From an uncultured Myxococcales bacterium (GTDB lineage: Bacteria > Myxococcota_A > Polyangia > Polyangiales > Polyangiaceae): DNA of 51,593 nucleotides. The stretch lies in assembly GCA_937902985.1 (NCBI GenBank), contig CALFNG010000531.1:1-51593 (forward strand), written 5' to 3'. Below, one piece after another: positions 26,845 through 37,045 of the stretch. The translations under genes and the position numbers were made by a program. The number at the start of each line of letters is the position of its first letter. Position 1 is the first letter of the stretch. The notes beneath the pieces were generated by a model. The model saw nothing but the letters and a program-made list of their open reading frames with translations, was not told where the DNA came from and searched no databases.

Positions 26845-27897
26845 ATGCGTGTCGTACTTCTGAACGATGGGGCCATCGAGCGCAGGACGATGGTCTCGGC
26901 GCTCGAGAGAGCCTCTCACGTGGTCGAGGCCGTGGCGGACCCGAAGGCCGCTCTCGAGGCGATCGCGCGCCTGTCGCCGCAGGTCGTGGTGGTCGGTGTT
27001 CCCGAGCAGGGAGGGGCCGCGCTCGTCCGGATGATCCGCGGCGCGGCCGCGGGGCAGGCGTACATCGTGGCCGTTCTCGACGGCACCGGCGGCGGTCGCG
27101 ATATCTCCCCTATCCTCGCTGCGGGCGCGACGGACTTCTTGCGCCGCCCCGTCATGGACGCGGAGCTCGTCGAGCGCGTTCTGGCTCCGAAACGGCTCAT
27201 CAGGTGGGCCAACGCGGTCACGCGTTCGGCCGTCTTCGATCTGTCGAGCCGTGTCGATATCATCCGGCTCCAGGTGTGGCGTTCGATTGGCTCCATCGTC
27301 GCGACCACCTTGTCCGAGATGTTCGGGCAGTCGCTCGCCGCGCGCGACGGCTGGCCGCCATGGCCGGATGGAGCCCTGCACACCGCGACGATTCCCATGG
27401 CGCTCGCGAGCGACGAGGTCGAGCTCCGCCTGTCGCTCGTCGCCGACCATGCGACGCTCGCGTGGATCTCGGAAGTCCTGCTCGGCGCTTCGCCCGCCGA
27501 GGCGGCGATGGTCGGCGACACCTTGCGCGAGCTGACGAATGTAGCGGGCGGCGCGCTGAAGCGCGCGGCCCTGCCGGAGAACGTGATGTTCACCACGGGC
27601 CTTCCGATCACCGACGGGCCCCCTGTTCTCTTCGCCGGCGAAGGGATCCAGAGTTTGACGGTGGCGAGCGAAGACGACAAGATCTGCTTCGGCATCGTCG
27701 CCCAGATCCGCCAACGCAAGAACGAGCAAGTCCCCTGTTCGGCCCTTCGCGAGGGAATGGTTGTAGTGAACGATCTCCGGAACGAGAGCGGGGCGCTGCT
27801 CGTGGCGGCCGGCTCTCGCTTGACCAGCTCGACGGCCGCACGTCTCGCGCAGATGCTCGGCCGGCGTCGCCACTTGATCGAGGTCCAAGGCGCGTGA
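26845..27897 (+). CDS. Degenerate receiver fused to a CheX-like phosphatase domain
   Basis: This 350-residue protein has three parts. Residues 1-118 look like a receiver domain but the acceptor position reads VVVGVPEQ, so it should not be phosphorylated. Residues of about 130-275 resemble CheX/CheC family phosphatases, with the signature-like segment ELTNVAGGALKRAALPENVMF. Residues 285-350 (CSALREGMVVVNDLRNESGALLVAAG) resemble the N-terminal segment found before HD-GYP or PilZ-like modules. A G-rich ribosome site precedes the ATG at 26845. CheX proteins remove phosphate from CheY, and the gene just before encodes a CheY-like receiver, so they are plausible partners. Confidence 0.65.
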   Translation: MRVVLLNDGAIERRTMVSALERASHVVEAVADPKAALEAIARLSPQVVVVGVPEQGGAALVRMIRGAAAGQAYIVAVLDGTGGGRDISPILAAGATDFLRRPVMDAELVERVLAPKRLIRWANAVTRSAVFDLSSRVDIIRLQVWRSIGSIVATTLSEMFGQSLAARDGWPPWPDGALHTATIPMALASDEVELRLSLVADHATLAWISEVLLGASPAEAAMVGDTLRELTNVAGGALKRAALPENVMFTTGLPITDGPPVLFAGEGIQSLTVASEDDKICFGIVAQIRQRKNEQVPCSALREGMVVVNDLRNESGALLVAAGSRLTSSTAARLAQMLGRRRHLIEVQGA

Positions 27898-27956
27898 CCG
27901 TGGCGGCGGCGATCCCCGAGAGTTAGCCTTCTCTTAGCCCTGGTTTTGGCCTGGTC

Positions 27957-28703
27957 TCAGCCCGGTCTAGCGTGCCCCGCGCAGCACACGGGCGCCCCGG
28001 ACCCCTCCCGCACGCGGGCCCACGCCCGCCCCGTGTGAAGGACCTGCACGAGGCCGAACGCGACGATCGCGATCCCCGCCGTCATCCGGACGGGCCTCAC
28101 GCGCGCGGCGCGCGCCACGAACGCCGCCGCGGAGCCCATCGCGAGGAGGGTCGGAAGCGTGCCGAGACCGAAAGCGGCCATCGTGGCCGCGCCTCCGATC
28201 GCGGAGCCGCTGGTCACCGCGGAGGCGAGCGCGGCGTAGACGAGTCCGCAGGGCAGCCAACCCCAGAGCAGACCCAGGGCAAACGCGCCCGACGGCGATC
28301 GCACGGGGACGAGGCGTCGCGCGATCGGCAGTACGTGTTTCCACATCGGTTCGCCGATGCGCTCGATCCAGCGGAGCGCACCGCCGACGCCCGTCACGTA
28401 GAGGCCGACCGCGATCATCAGGGTGCCCGCGACGAACCGGAGACCGAGCTGGGCTCGTTCTACGAGGCCGAGCGAGGCGAGCGCAGCGCCGAGGGCGCCG
28501 GCGATGGCCCCGGCCGTGGCGTAAGAAGCGATCCGACCCGCGTTGTAAGCGAGGGTATAGGGGAGCTGCGCCCGCGGGCTCAGTCGCTTCGCGAGGGGGA
28601 GCGCCGAGCAACTCATGGCGACCACGCCACCGCACATGACGACGCAGTGGGTGCTCCCGAGGAAGCCCATGACCCACGCCGAGGCGAGCAAGAGGGGACT
28701 CAT
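27957..28703 (-). CDS. SafE/TauE-like cytochrome oxidase biogenesis membrane protein
   Basis: This 248-residue protein has six or seven transmembrane helices and belongs to the COG2836 group of sulfite exporter TauE/SafE-like proteins often found with cbb3 oxidase genes. Signature segments are GFLGSTHCVVMCGGVVAMS near the N-terminus, with Cys and Met residues that could bind copper, and LLWGWLPCGLVYAAL in the second half. The ATG overlaps the ccoG stop (ATGA), so it is the last gene of the oxidase operon. A role in copper delivery or oxidase assembly is the usual suggestion for this context. The FixH gene normally between ccoG and ccoI is not seen. Confidence 0.85.
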   Translation of the reverse strand: MSPLLLASAWVMGFLGSTHCVVMCGGVVAMSCSALPLAKRLSPRAQLPYTLAYNAGRIASYATAGAIAGALGAALASLGLVERAQLGLRFVAGTLMIAVGLYVTGVGGALRWIERIGEPMWKHVLPIARRLVPVRSPSGAFALGLLWGWLPCGLVYAALASAVTSGSAIGGAATMAAFGLGTLPTLLAMGSAAAFVARAARVRPVRMTAGIAIVAFGLVQVLHTGRAWARVREGSGAPVCCAGHARPG

Positions 28704-30085
28704 CGCGAAGGCCCGAGGAAGGTCGCGCTCACGACCTTCGCGTCACCGGGAGCGCTCGTGCGCCCGACCCGTACCCGTACCGGGAACTCGGACCTGAAGT
28801 GCCCGCTCGCCACCGTCAAGAACATGGGAACGCGAACGTCTCCCAGCGGCGGAACGATGACGGTCGGCATCGGCACGAGCGCGGTCATGCCCTCGGCGGG
28901 GTCGACGTCGATGCGGTACTCGACCGCCTCTGCCCGCTTGTTCACGAGGTGCACCTCGAGGCCGTTTCGCACGCCGTCCCCGTCGGTGGTGTACGGCTCG
29001 CCGGGGAGCCGGAGAAGCGCCGCCTCGAAGTCGCTACGGCCTCGCGTCGCGACGAAGGCGACCACCGCGCCGATGACCAGGAGCCCGGTGTAGAGCAGCA
29101 CGCGCGGCCGCACGATGCGGCGAGGCTTGCCCGCGAGGCCGTCCATCGAGTCGTAGCGAATGAGCCCGCGAGGGCGATCGAGCTTGTCCATGACCTCGTC
29201 GCACGCGTCGATGCACGCCGTGCAGGCGAGGCACTCCATCTGGACGCCGTTGCGGATGTCGATGCCCGTGGGGCAAACGACGACGCAGCGCTTGCAGTCG
29301 ACGCAGTCCCCCGCGCCCTCGGCTCCCTTCTTGCCCCTCGGTTCGCCGCGGCGCGCGTCGTACCCGACGACCAGCGAGTGCTCGTCGAGAAGCGACGACT
29401 GGAGCCTGCCGTACGGGCATAAGACGACGCAGACCTGCTCGCGGAACCAGGCGAAATCGAGATAGAGCACCGACGAGATGACGACCACCCACGCGAACGC
29501 CTCCGGGTGGGCACCGGGGCTCTGGCGGACCATCGCGAACGTCTTCGGGAGAGACACGAAGTAACTGAGGACGATGTGCGCGATGAGGAGGGACGCGACG
29601 CCGAAGGCGGCGTGGGACGCGACCTTGCGGGCGACCCTCTCGGCCGTCATGGGGCCGGCGTCGCGGCGCATCCGCTTCTCTCGCGGACCCTCGGTCCACC
29701 GCTCGATGCGGCGGTAGACGCCCTCGAGGAAGACCGTCTGGGGGCAGCTCCAGCCGCACCAGACCCGACCGGCGAGCGCAGTCGCGTAGACGAGCCCGAA
29801 GCCGATGCCCGAGAGCAGGAAGAAGAGCAGCCAGGTGTCCTGGGGGTTGAACGTGAGCCCGAAGAGAAAGAGCTCGTGCGACTCGACGTCGACGAAGAGC
29901 GCGGGGTGGCCGCCGACCCGCACCCAGGGCAGCGCCGCCCAGAGCCCGATGAGGAATGCGAACCCGACGCCGCGCGCGCGCTGGAAGCGGCCGCGCACGT
30001 CGGCGGGCTGGATCTTCTCTCGCCTTCCGTCGGTCGGAAGCGAGGCCGACGAGAACTCGGAAACGATAGGAAGGCGCACGGTCAT
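28700..30085 (-). CDS. ccoG: Cytochrome oxidase accessory ferredoxin CcoG/FixG
   Basis: This 461-residue membrane iron-sulfur protein has about four N-terminal helices, two [4Fe-4S] cysteine clusters and a C-terminal Ig-like periplasmic domain. It shows GRVWCGWSCPQTVFLEGVYR, then CPYGRLQ, CVDCKRCVVVCPTGIDIRNG and CLACTACIDACDEVM. CcoG reduces copper during cbb3 oxidase assembly. The start at 30085 follows the ccoP stop by 10 bases. Length and motif order are standard for the family. Confidence 0.95.
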   Translation of the reverse strand: MTVRLPIVSEFSSASLPTDGRREKIQPADVRGRFQRARGVGFAFLIGLWAALPWVRVGGHPALFVDVESHELFLFGLTFNPQDTWLLFFLLSGIGFGLVYATALAGRVWCGWSCPQTVFLEGVYRRIERWTEGPREKRMRRDAGPMTAERVARKVASHAAFGVASLLIAHIVLSYFVSLPKTFAMVRQSPGAHPEAFAWVVVISSVLYLDFAWFREQVCVVLCPYGRLQSSLLDEHSLVVGYDARRGEPRGKKGAEGAGDCVDCKRCVVVCPTGIDIRNGVQMECLACTACIDACDEVMDKLDRPRGLIRYDSMDGLAGKPRRIVRPRVLLYTGLLVIGAVVAFVATRGRSDFEAALLRLPGEPYTTDGDGVRNGLEVHLVNKRAEAVEYRIDVDPAEGMTALVPMPTVIVPPLGDVRVPMFLTVASGHFRSEFPVRVRVGRTSAPGDAKVVSATFLGPSR

Positions 30086-30095
30086 GGCCGCCTCC

Positions 30096-30689
30096 TCACT
30101 CTTCGAGGGCGCCCTGAGGCGCCTTGCCACCGGCCACGTTCGCGTCGCGGATCGACAGCACGTAAGCGACGACGGTCTCGACGCGGTCCTCGCCGAGCTG
30201 CGGACCCCATGTGGGCATTCCCTTGGCGGGGACTCCATCGTGAACGGTGTGAAAGATATCGACGGGCTTGCTGCCGTGGAGCCAGTACGGATCTGTGAGG
30301 TTCGGCCCGATGTTGCCGCCCGCGTCGGCGCGGTGGCACGGAGCGCACGTGGCGGTGAAGACTGCCTTGCCTTGCGCGATGGTCGCCGGATCCTTCCCCA
30401 GGGTCGCCAGCATGGCGTCGTCGATCGTGCCGCGCTTGCGCGCCTCTTCGGCGTCGGCGGCGCGCTGCACCGCGACCTCGCGGGTGTAGGCCTGGAGCGG
30501 CGTCTCGATGGCGTCGAGCCGTCGCCCGAACCAGTAGACCATCGCGAAGACGATCGCCCCGTAGAGCGTCAGCTGCCACCAGAGAGGGAGCTTGTTGTCG
30601 TGCTCGATGATCCCGTCGTAGGCGTGGGCGTCGTGGTCGGCCGCGACCGGCTCCGGGCCGCGGGAGGAGCCGTGACTATCGGTGGTCAT
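30096..30689 (-). CDS. ccoP: cbb3 oxidase cytochrome c subunit CcoP, mono-haem
   Basis: This 197-residue subunit has an N-terminal cytoplasmic stretch, one helix (LPLWWQLTLYGAIVFAMVYWF, split by its charged ends) and a single cytochrome c domain with CAPCH near residue 117 and a Met ligand in AKGMPTWGPQ. Classical proteobacterial CcoP has two CxxCH sites and about 290 residues, so this is the short mono-haem form. The N-terminus contains the typical DGIIEHDNKLPLWW motif. The start overlaps the end of ccoQ by 14 bases. Confidence 0.95.
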   Translation of the reverse strand: MTTDSHGSSRGPEPVAADHDAHAYDGIIEHDNKLPLWWQLTLYGAIVFAMVYWFGRRLDAIETPLQAYTREVAVQRAADAEEARKRGTIDDAMLATLGKDPATIAQGKAVFTATCAPCHRADAGGNIGPNLTDPYWLHGSKPVDIFHTVHDGVPAKGMPTWGPQLGEDRVETVVAYVLSIRDANVAGGKAPQGALEE

Positions 30690-30846
30690 GGTCGTCTCCG
30701 AGGGGCAGGCGGGCCGCCATCTCCATGTCTTCTCGCGAGCGGGTCGCGGCGCGGATGGCCACCGCCACGAACACCGCCAGGAACAGGAACATCGCCGCGA
30801 TCGGCAATACGAGCAGCGGAGACTGGACGAGCAGATCCTTGTACAT
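30676..30846 (-). CDS. ccoQ: cbb3 oxidase small subunit CcoQ
   Basis: This is a 56-residue protein with one transmembrane helix: MYKDLLVQSPLLVLPIAAMF begins it, followed by LFLAVFVAVAIRAATRSRED and an acidic, His-containing end. Its position between the ccoNO fusion and ccoP and its size match CcoQ/FixQ. The ATG at 30846 has only a weak ribosome site (AAAGA) and lies 35 bases after the ccoNO stop. The last 14 bases overlap the ccoP start, so the two are translationally coupled. Confidence 0.85.
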   Translation of the reverse strand: MYKDLLVQSPLLVLPIAAMFLFLAVFVAVAIRAATRSREDMEMAARLPLGDDHDHR

Positions 30847-30881
30847 GCGTCTTTACTTTCGTTCGGTGGGCCGAGGGTGCG

Positions 30882-33235
<2,354 letters not shown>

Positions 33236-33239
<4 letters not shown>

Positions 33240-33382
33240 TTCTCTTGATCCTTCTCGAGCGGCAGGAGTGCGAGGCGATCGGCATGATCGAAGTCGCGCT
33301 GGCGGCAGGTGAACGCGAAGAGCAGCACCGACCCCACGACGAGGAAGAGGCTGACAAAGACCTGCAAGGTCACGATCTCCAC
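33236..33382 (-). CDS. ccoS: cbb3 oxidase maturation protein CcoS
   Basis: This 48-residue protein has one N-terminal helix (VTLQVFVSLFLVVGSVLLFAFTC) and a short charged tail with RDFDHADRLALLPLEKD, as in CcoS/FixS, which is needed to place copper and haem in the oxidase. The start is GTG at 33382 with AGGAG six bases upstream. It overlaps the end of ccoI by 13 bases and the start of ccoNO by four. Confidence 0.9.
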
Positions 33383-35760
33383 AGGCGACTCCTCGGGGAA
33401 AGCGCCGCGACGGTCACGGCGATGGTGGTGAGTGAGCTCGCTGGCATGAGCACCGCGCATGCCAGCGGCGACATCCGGCCGGCCAGCGCCAGCGCCACGG
33501 TGATCGCGTTGTATGCGAGCGCGATCGTCAGATCGAAGTGCACGACCTGCGCGAGCACGCGAGCGCTGCGCAGCGCGAGGCGAATCGGAGCGAGCCCCGG
33601 AGTGACGAAGAAGAAGTCGGCGCGCGCCGGGACGAAGGGCCGGTCGACCGCGGGCGTTCCCGAGACCAGTGCGTGATCGAGCGCGAGCGCGTCGTTGACC
33701 CCGTCGCCCACGAAGAGCGTGTGCGCGGCGTCGTGCTGGTCGAGGAATCGCGCCTTCGCGCGGGGGTCGCGCGCGCCGAAGGCTCGCCCGCTCGGGAGAC
33801 CGCAGGCCGCGGCCGCCGCGTCGACGCGCGGCTGGGCGTCGCCGCTGAGGAGCGAGACGTCGTAGCCATCGCTCGTCAGGGCGTCGACCTCTCGCCGCGC
33901 GTCGGAGCGGAGGCGCTCGGTCGTATGGAATCCCGCGACCAGGACGCTGTCGGCCGAGAGCACCACGTCGAACGAAGACGCGGCCTCTTCGGGGTTCGAG
34001 CAGGCCCATCGCGCGTCACCCACTCGCCAGATGCGGCCGTCGCGTTCGAGCTCGAGGCCGAGCCCGGCGCGCTCGACGACGCGCGCGGTCGCGTCGAGCG
34101 CCGCATGGCTGTCGAAGACGTCGCGGAGCGCCGCGCTCTTGGGGTGGGAGCTCCGGGCGACCATGTCGTAGAGCGCGCGCCGCGGAGCGATGGGCAAGAG
34201 GTCGATAGCCCGGGGGTTGCTCACGGCGAGCGCGCCGGTGGTCAGCGTCCCGGTCTTGTCGAAGACGATGTGGCGCACTTCGCGCGCGCGATCGAGGAAG
34301 CTCGACCGGCGCACGAAGAGACCGCGCCGCCGCAGGGCCGCCTGCACCATCTCGTAGGCCAGCGGGGTCGCGATGCCGAACGCGCACGGGCAGGTCACGA
34401 TGAGGACGGCGGTCGCGACCGAGACGGCCCGCGAGACGTCGTGCGTCGCGGTCCACCACGCGACGAAGCCGCCAGCGGCCACCAGCAGGACGGACGCGAT
34501 GTACACCCGCGCCAGGCGCTGCCACCACGAGGTCGCCCGCGCGCGGTCGTTCGCGTTCTCGATCGGCGCGCGCAGCAGCTCGCGGAGCGACGACGCCTCG
34601 AAGTCCGTGTTCGCGTCGAGCAGGACGGCCTCGGCCCCGACCGAGAAGGCCCCGGCGGGCACGACGTCTCCTGCGCCGTACGAACGCGGACGGCTCTCGC
34701 CGTTGATCCAGTCGAGCGAGAAGACGGCCGGCGAGCGCCCCTCGACGCGCGCGTCGACCGGGACCAGATCCCCGGGCGCGATGAGGAGCGCGTCGCCCTC
34801 GCGCAGCTCCTTGCAGGCCACGAGCTCGACGAGGTCGCCGCGCATGCGGCGCGCGAGGAGCCCTTCGGTCCCGTCGCTGGCGAGGAGCCACGCGCGGTTG
34901 CGCTCGATGACGCGCTCCTGGAGCCAGCGCCCGAGCAGCATGAGAGCGATGAACACGTCGAGCGTGTCGAAGTACGCGGCCTGCGAGCGATGCGCGACGT
35001 ACGACTGCACGGACCCCGCGAAGGCGAGCGCGATCCCGAGCGCGATCGGCAGGTCGAGATGGAGGACTCCGGCCGCAGTCGCCCGCCACGCCGAACGAAA
35101 GAAGACCGTGCCTCCGACGAGCACGGCCACAGCGCCGAGCCCCAGGTTGAGGGTGGTGAACAGGGTGAAGAGCGGCCCGCGATCGAGCCCGGCGTACATC
35201 GCGATCGCGAAGATCATCGAGTTCATCGCGATGGCGACGCACACACCCATGCGCCAGAGCAGATCGGCCGAGGCCGGCGCCGCGCTCTTCACCGGCGGAC
35301 CGAACAGGTACCCGAACCGCTCGACCCCGGCGATGAAGGCGCGGAGATCGAAGTCCGACCGCGCGAAGAGGTCGACCCGTCCGAGCGAGGGGTTCACGAC
35401 GATGCGCTCCCCACCGCGCGCGCGCCCGAAGAGCTCATCGATGAGCCAGACGCATCCGACGCAGTGCAGGCCCTGAACGTCCAGGGTCACGCGAGCGTGG
35501 CCACCCCCGGCGCGCAGGCGGGCCTCGACGGCCTCCAGCCACTTGGTGTCGCGACGCTCGACGTGCCGGTCGGTGATGGGGACGCCGCGCGCCCCGCGAA
35601 AGCCGTAGTAGGCGTCCAGGTGCTCTGAATGGAGCAGGCCGTAGACGGCCTGGCAGCCCGAGCAGCAGAAGCCGGCGCGTCGGGCTCCGTCGACCGGGAG
35701 ACCGCAGTGAAGGCAGGACCGGCCCGCGAACGCGGAAGAGGATTGGGCTGTGGCGACCAT
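33370..35760 (-). CDS. ccoI: Copper-exporting P-type ATPase CcoI/FixI
   Basis: This 796-residue P1B-type ATPase supplies copper for cbb3 oxidase. The N-terminus has a Cys-rich metal-binding segment (CLHCG, FCCSGCQ) and then a heavy-metal domain with GLHCVGC near residue 100. About eight helices follow. Catalytic motifs are CPC in VTCPCAFGIATPLAYE, the phosphorylation site DKTGTLT and GDGVNDALAL; the actuator domain carries a TGE-like INGESRP. The protein heads the operon and starts four bases after a predicted sigma-54 start point. It ends overlapping ccoS. Confidence 0.95.
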   Translation of the reverse strand: MVATAQSSSAFAGRSCLHCGLPVDGARRAGFCCSGCQAVYGLLHSEHLDAYYGFRGARGVPITDRHVERRDTKWLEAVEARLRAGGGHARVTLDVQGLHCVGCVWLIDELFGRARGGERIVVNPSLGRVDLFARSDFDLRAFIAGVERFGYLFGPPVKSAAPASADLLWRMGVCVAIAMNSMIFAIAMYAGLDRGPLFTLFTTLNLGLGAVAVLVGGTVFFRSAWRATAAGVLHLDLPIALGIALAFAGSVQSYVAHRSQAAYFDTLDVFIALMLLGRWLQERVIERNRAWLLASDGTEGLLARRMRGDLVELVACKELREGDALLIAPGDLVPVDARVEGRSPAVFSLDWINGESRPRSYGAGDVVPAGAFSVGAEAVLLDANTDFEASSLRELLRAPIENANDRARATSWWQRLARVYIASVLLVAAGGFVAWWTATHDVSRAVSVATAVLIVTCPCAFGIATPLAYEMVQAALRRRGLFVRRSSFLDRAREVRHIVFDKTGTLTTGALAVSNPRAIDLLPIAPRRALYDMVARSSHPKSAALRDVFDSHAALDATARVVERAGLGLELERDGRIWRVGDARWACSNPEEAASSFDVVLSADSVLVAGFHTTERLRSDARREVDALTSDGYDVSLLSGDAQPRVDAAAAACGLPSGRAFGARDPRAKARFLDQHDAAHTLFVGDGVNDALALDHALVSGTPAVDRPFVPARADFFFVTPGLAPIRLALRSARVLAQVVHFDLTIALAYNAITVALALAGRMSPLACAVLMPASSLTTIAVTVAALSPRSRLWRS

Positions 35761-35774
35761 CGACGGCTGTCCTG

Positions 35775-35790
35775 CGCAACGGCCGTGCCG
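35775..35790 (-). promoter_or_regulatory. Sigma-54 promoter of the cbb3 operon
   Basis: The minus strand reads CGGCACGGCCGTTGCG, a near-perfect GGCACG-N4-TTGC element with exact spacing. The predicted start is near 35764, leaving a leader of about four bases before the ccoI ATG. The element lies in the 39-base gap after the 35800-36300 gene. No CGCA-N5-TGCG site was found upstream inside that gene. Confidence 0.65.
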
Positions 35791-35799
35791 CGAAATTTT

Positions 35800-36300
35800 T
35801 CAGGCCGGCTCCGCGGTCTCCCGGCGGATCTGCTCGATGACGTCGTTCACGAACCGGTGTACGGAGGCCTCGGCGAATCGATGACCGATCGCGCTGTCGA
35901 GGACGCGTCCAACGGCGCCCAGAGGCGGCTGGTAGATCCCTTCGAACTCGACCCGCGTCTCGGCGAACGTCATGGGCGAGACCGAGAGCCTCGCCGACAT
36001 CGATGGGAAGATCGCCGCGCGCTCCGCGGCCTTCCACGACAGGGCGACCTGGGTCACGGGGGGGAGGCCGCCGGCCCCAGGATCGTCCGGCTCTTTCGCG
36101 ACATCGATCCGGATGTCGACGCCAACTTCGAGGCCCGCCGCTTGCGCGTGCAGCTCTGCGACGAGATCGCGCGCGCTCTCGCTTGCGGTCGTGGTGGCCC
36201 GCTGGAACAGCTCGTCGGCGCGGCTCAGCACGAGGCGGCGCACCGCTTCGTAGGGGCGATCGACGTATCCGTAGTAGCTCAATCGGCGAGGGGTGCTCAT
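35800..36300 (-). CDS. SRPBCC-like protein, uncharacterised family, copy 1
   Basis: This 166-residue soluble protein opens with RLSYYGYVDRPYEAVRRLV and ends with FEGIYQPPLGAVGRVLDSAIG followed by RFAEASVHRFVNDVIEQI. That order of strand, helices and a final long helix is the SRPBCC (START-like) helix-grip pattern, which usually binds a hydrophobic ligand. I know no function for this subgroup. A second member is at 50177. It sits between the cbb3 operon and the NtrC region and is divergent from the 36479 gene. A sigma-54-like element ends 15 bases before its ATG. GAGG is also present eight bases before the ATG. Confidence 0.7.
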   Translation of the reverse strand: MSTPRRLSYYGYVDRPYEAVRRLVLSRADELFQRATTTASESARDLVAELHAQAAGLEVGVDIRIDVAKEPDDPGAGGLPPVTQVALSWKAAERAAIFPSMSARLSVSPMTFAETRVEFEGIYQPPLGAVGRVLDSAIGHRFAEASVHRFVNDVIEQIRRETAEPA

Positions 36301-36314
36301 GGCGCCTGCCTCAA

Positions 36315-36330
36315 AGCAGATCCGGTGCCG
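36315..36330 (-). promoter_or_regulatory. Sigma-54-like promoter of the 36300 gene
   Basis: The minus strand reads CGGCACCGGATCTGCT with GG-N10-GC spacing. It shares GGCAC and GATCTGCT with the promoter before 40216. The predicted start (near 36304) is four bases before the ATG, so the GAGG ribosome site would lie outside the transcript. That conflict means either a leaderless message or a different start point. Confidence 0.5.
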
Positions 36331-36371
36331 AGCGACGGTTCGCCGCCGCTGCGACTTTCGCGCTTCGCGGC

Positions 36372-36388
36372 GGCGCAAGGCTTGCGCC
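36372..36388. promoter_or_regulatory. Shared upstream inverted repeat between divergent sigma-54 promoters
   Basis: GGCGCAAG and CTTGCGCC form a perfect 17-base inverted repeat (core CGCA-N5-TGCG, centre 36380). It is about 76 bases upstream of the predicted start for the minus-strand gene and 97 bases upstream for the plus-strand gene. Size and distance fit a binding site for an NtrC-type activator serving both directions. Confidence 0.55.
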
Positions 36389-36450
36389 GGCGCGCAAAAG
36401 CGGTCGCTGGAGTCGAGCGGTACGCCAGCGCGAACGCCACGGGAAGGCGA

Positions 36451-36466
36451 GGGCAAGCAAATTGCT
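36451..36466 (+). promoter_or_regulatory. Sigma-54-like promoter of the 36479 gene
   Basis: The sequence GGGCAAGCAAATTGCT has exact GG-N10-GC spacing and a perfect TTGCT -12 block. The predicted start is near 36477, two bases before the ATG. Confidence 0.55.
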
Positions 36467-36478
36467 GATGCAGCGGGC

Positions 36479-36880
36479 ATGACCGCATCCCATCATCGCG
36501 TCGCCGTCTGGCTCGATCACCACGAAGCGCACTTCTTTCGAATCGAGTCCGATGCGTCCGAGGCGTCGACTCTCCCCGCCTCGCACCACCACGTCCGTCG
36601 CCACCCCGATCGGAACGCGGCCCACCCGGATCACCCGGACGACATGAAGCGCTTCTTTCGGGAGGTGGCCGCCGCCGTCGACTCGGCCGACGAGATCCTC
36701 GTGGTGGGCCCGTCGACGGCGAAGCTGCAGTTCGTCCGGTACGTGAACGCGCATGCCCCGAAGCTCGAGCCGAGGATCGTGGGCGTCGAGACCGTCGACC
36801 ACCCGACCGACGCGCAGTTCGCAGCGCTCGCGCGCCGCTACTTCTGCGTCCCCGACCGGATGACCGGCCTCGTGCGGTAG
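36479..36880 (+). CDS. Translational-machinery-type (eRF1-like) protein
   Basis: This 133-residue protein matches the short proteins usually labelled translational machinery protein: it opens HRVAVWLDHHEAHFFRIES, has a His-rich segment (SHHHVRRHPD) and closes with EILVVGPSTAKLQFVRYV, IVGVETVDHPTDAQFAALAR and RYFCVPDRM. The fold is thought to be related to eRF1/VLRF1 domains that act at stalled or resting ribosomes, but no member has a firm biochemical role known to me. The start agrees with the family. It is divergent from the SRPBCC-like gene and upstream of the NtrC-type activator gene. Confidence 0.8.
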   Translation: MTASHHRVAVWLDHHEAHFFRIESDASEASTLPASHHHVRRHPDRNAAHPDHPDDMKRFFREVAAAVDSADEILVVGPSTAKLQFVRYVNAHAPKLEPRIVGVETVDHPTDAQFAALARRYFCVPDRMTGLVR

Positions 36881-36925
36881 GGAATATTGCGGTCCGACTC
36901 CCACGGCGGCCAGCTTTCCTCCCTC

Positions 36926-36941
36926 TGGCCCGGTCCCTGCT
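36926..36941 (+). promoter_or_regulatory. Sigma-54-like promoter of the NtrC-type gene
   Basis: The sequence TGGCCCGGTCCCTGCT keeps GG-N10-GC and most of TGGCACG-N4-TTGCT. The predicted start is near 36952, giving a leader of about 94 bases to the favoured ATG at 37046. This would make the activator gene itself sigma-54 dependent. Confidence 0.45.
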
Positions 36942-37019
36942 GAAGGGTCGGCCATGGTGGACACATGGCGACGAATCCTTTGAATCACGACGGCGCCCTT
37001 GTGCATCGCCTGCGCAAGA

Positions 37020-37034
37020 GTGCAGATTCTGCAC
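37020..37034. promoter_or_regulatory. Palindrome just before the NtrC-type start codon
   Basis: GTGCAGA and TCTGCAC form a perfect 15-base inverted repeat around one T. Written as 5-5-5 it is GTGCA-GATTC-TGCAC, close to the CGCA-N5-TGCG sites. It lies directly before the GGAGG ribosome site, so binding there could repress the gene (autoregulation), or the hairpin could act in the RNA. Confidence 0.5.
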
Positions 37035-37045
37035 CGGAGGTACGT

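Noticed and set aside
36835-36849. Possible activator site (CCGCT-ACTTC-TGCGT) upstream of the NtrC-type promoter
   Set aside because: It has a mismatch in one arm, lies inside the preceding coding region, and its distance (110 bases) does not fit the 10-base phasing of the other sites.
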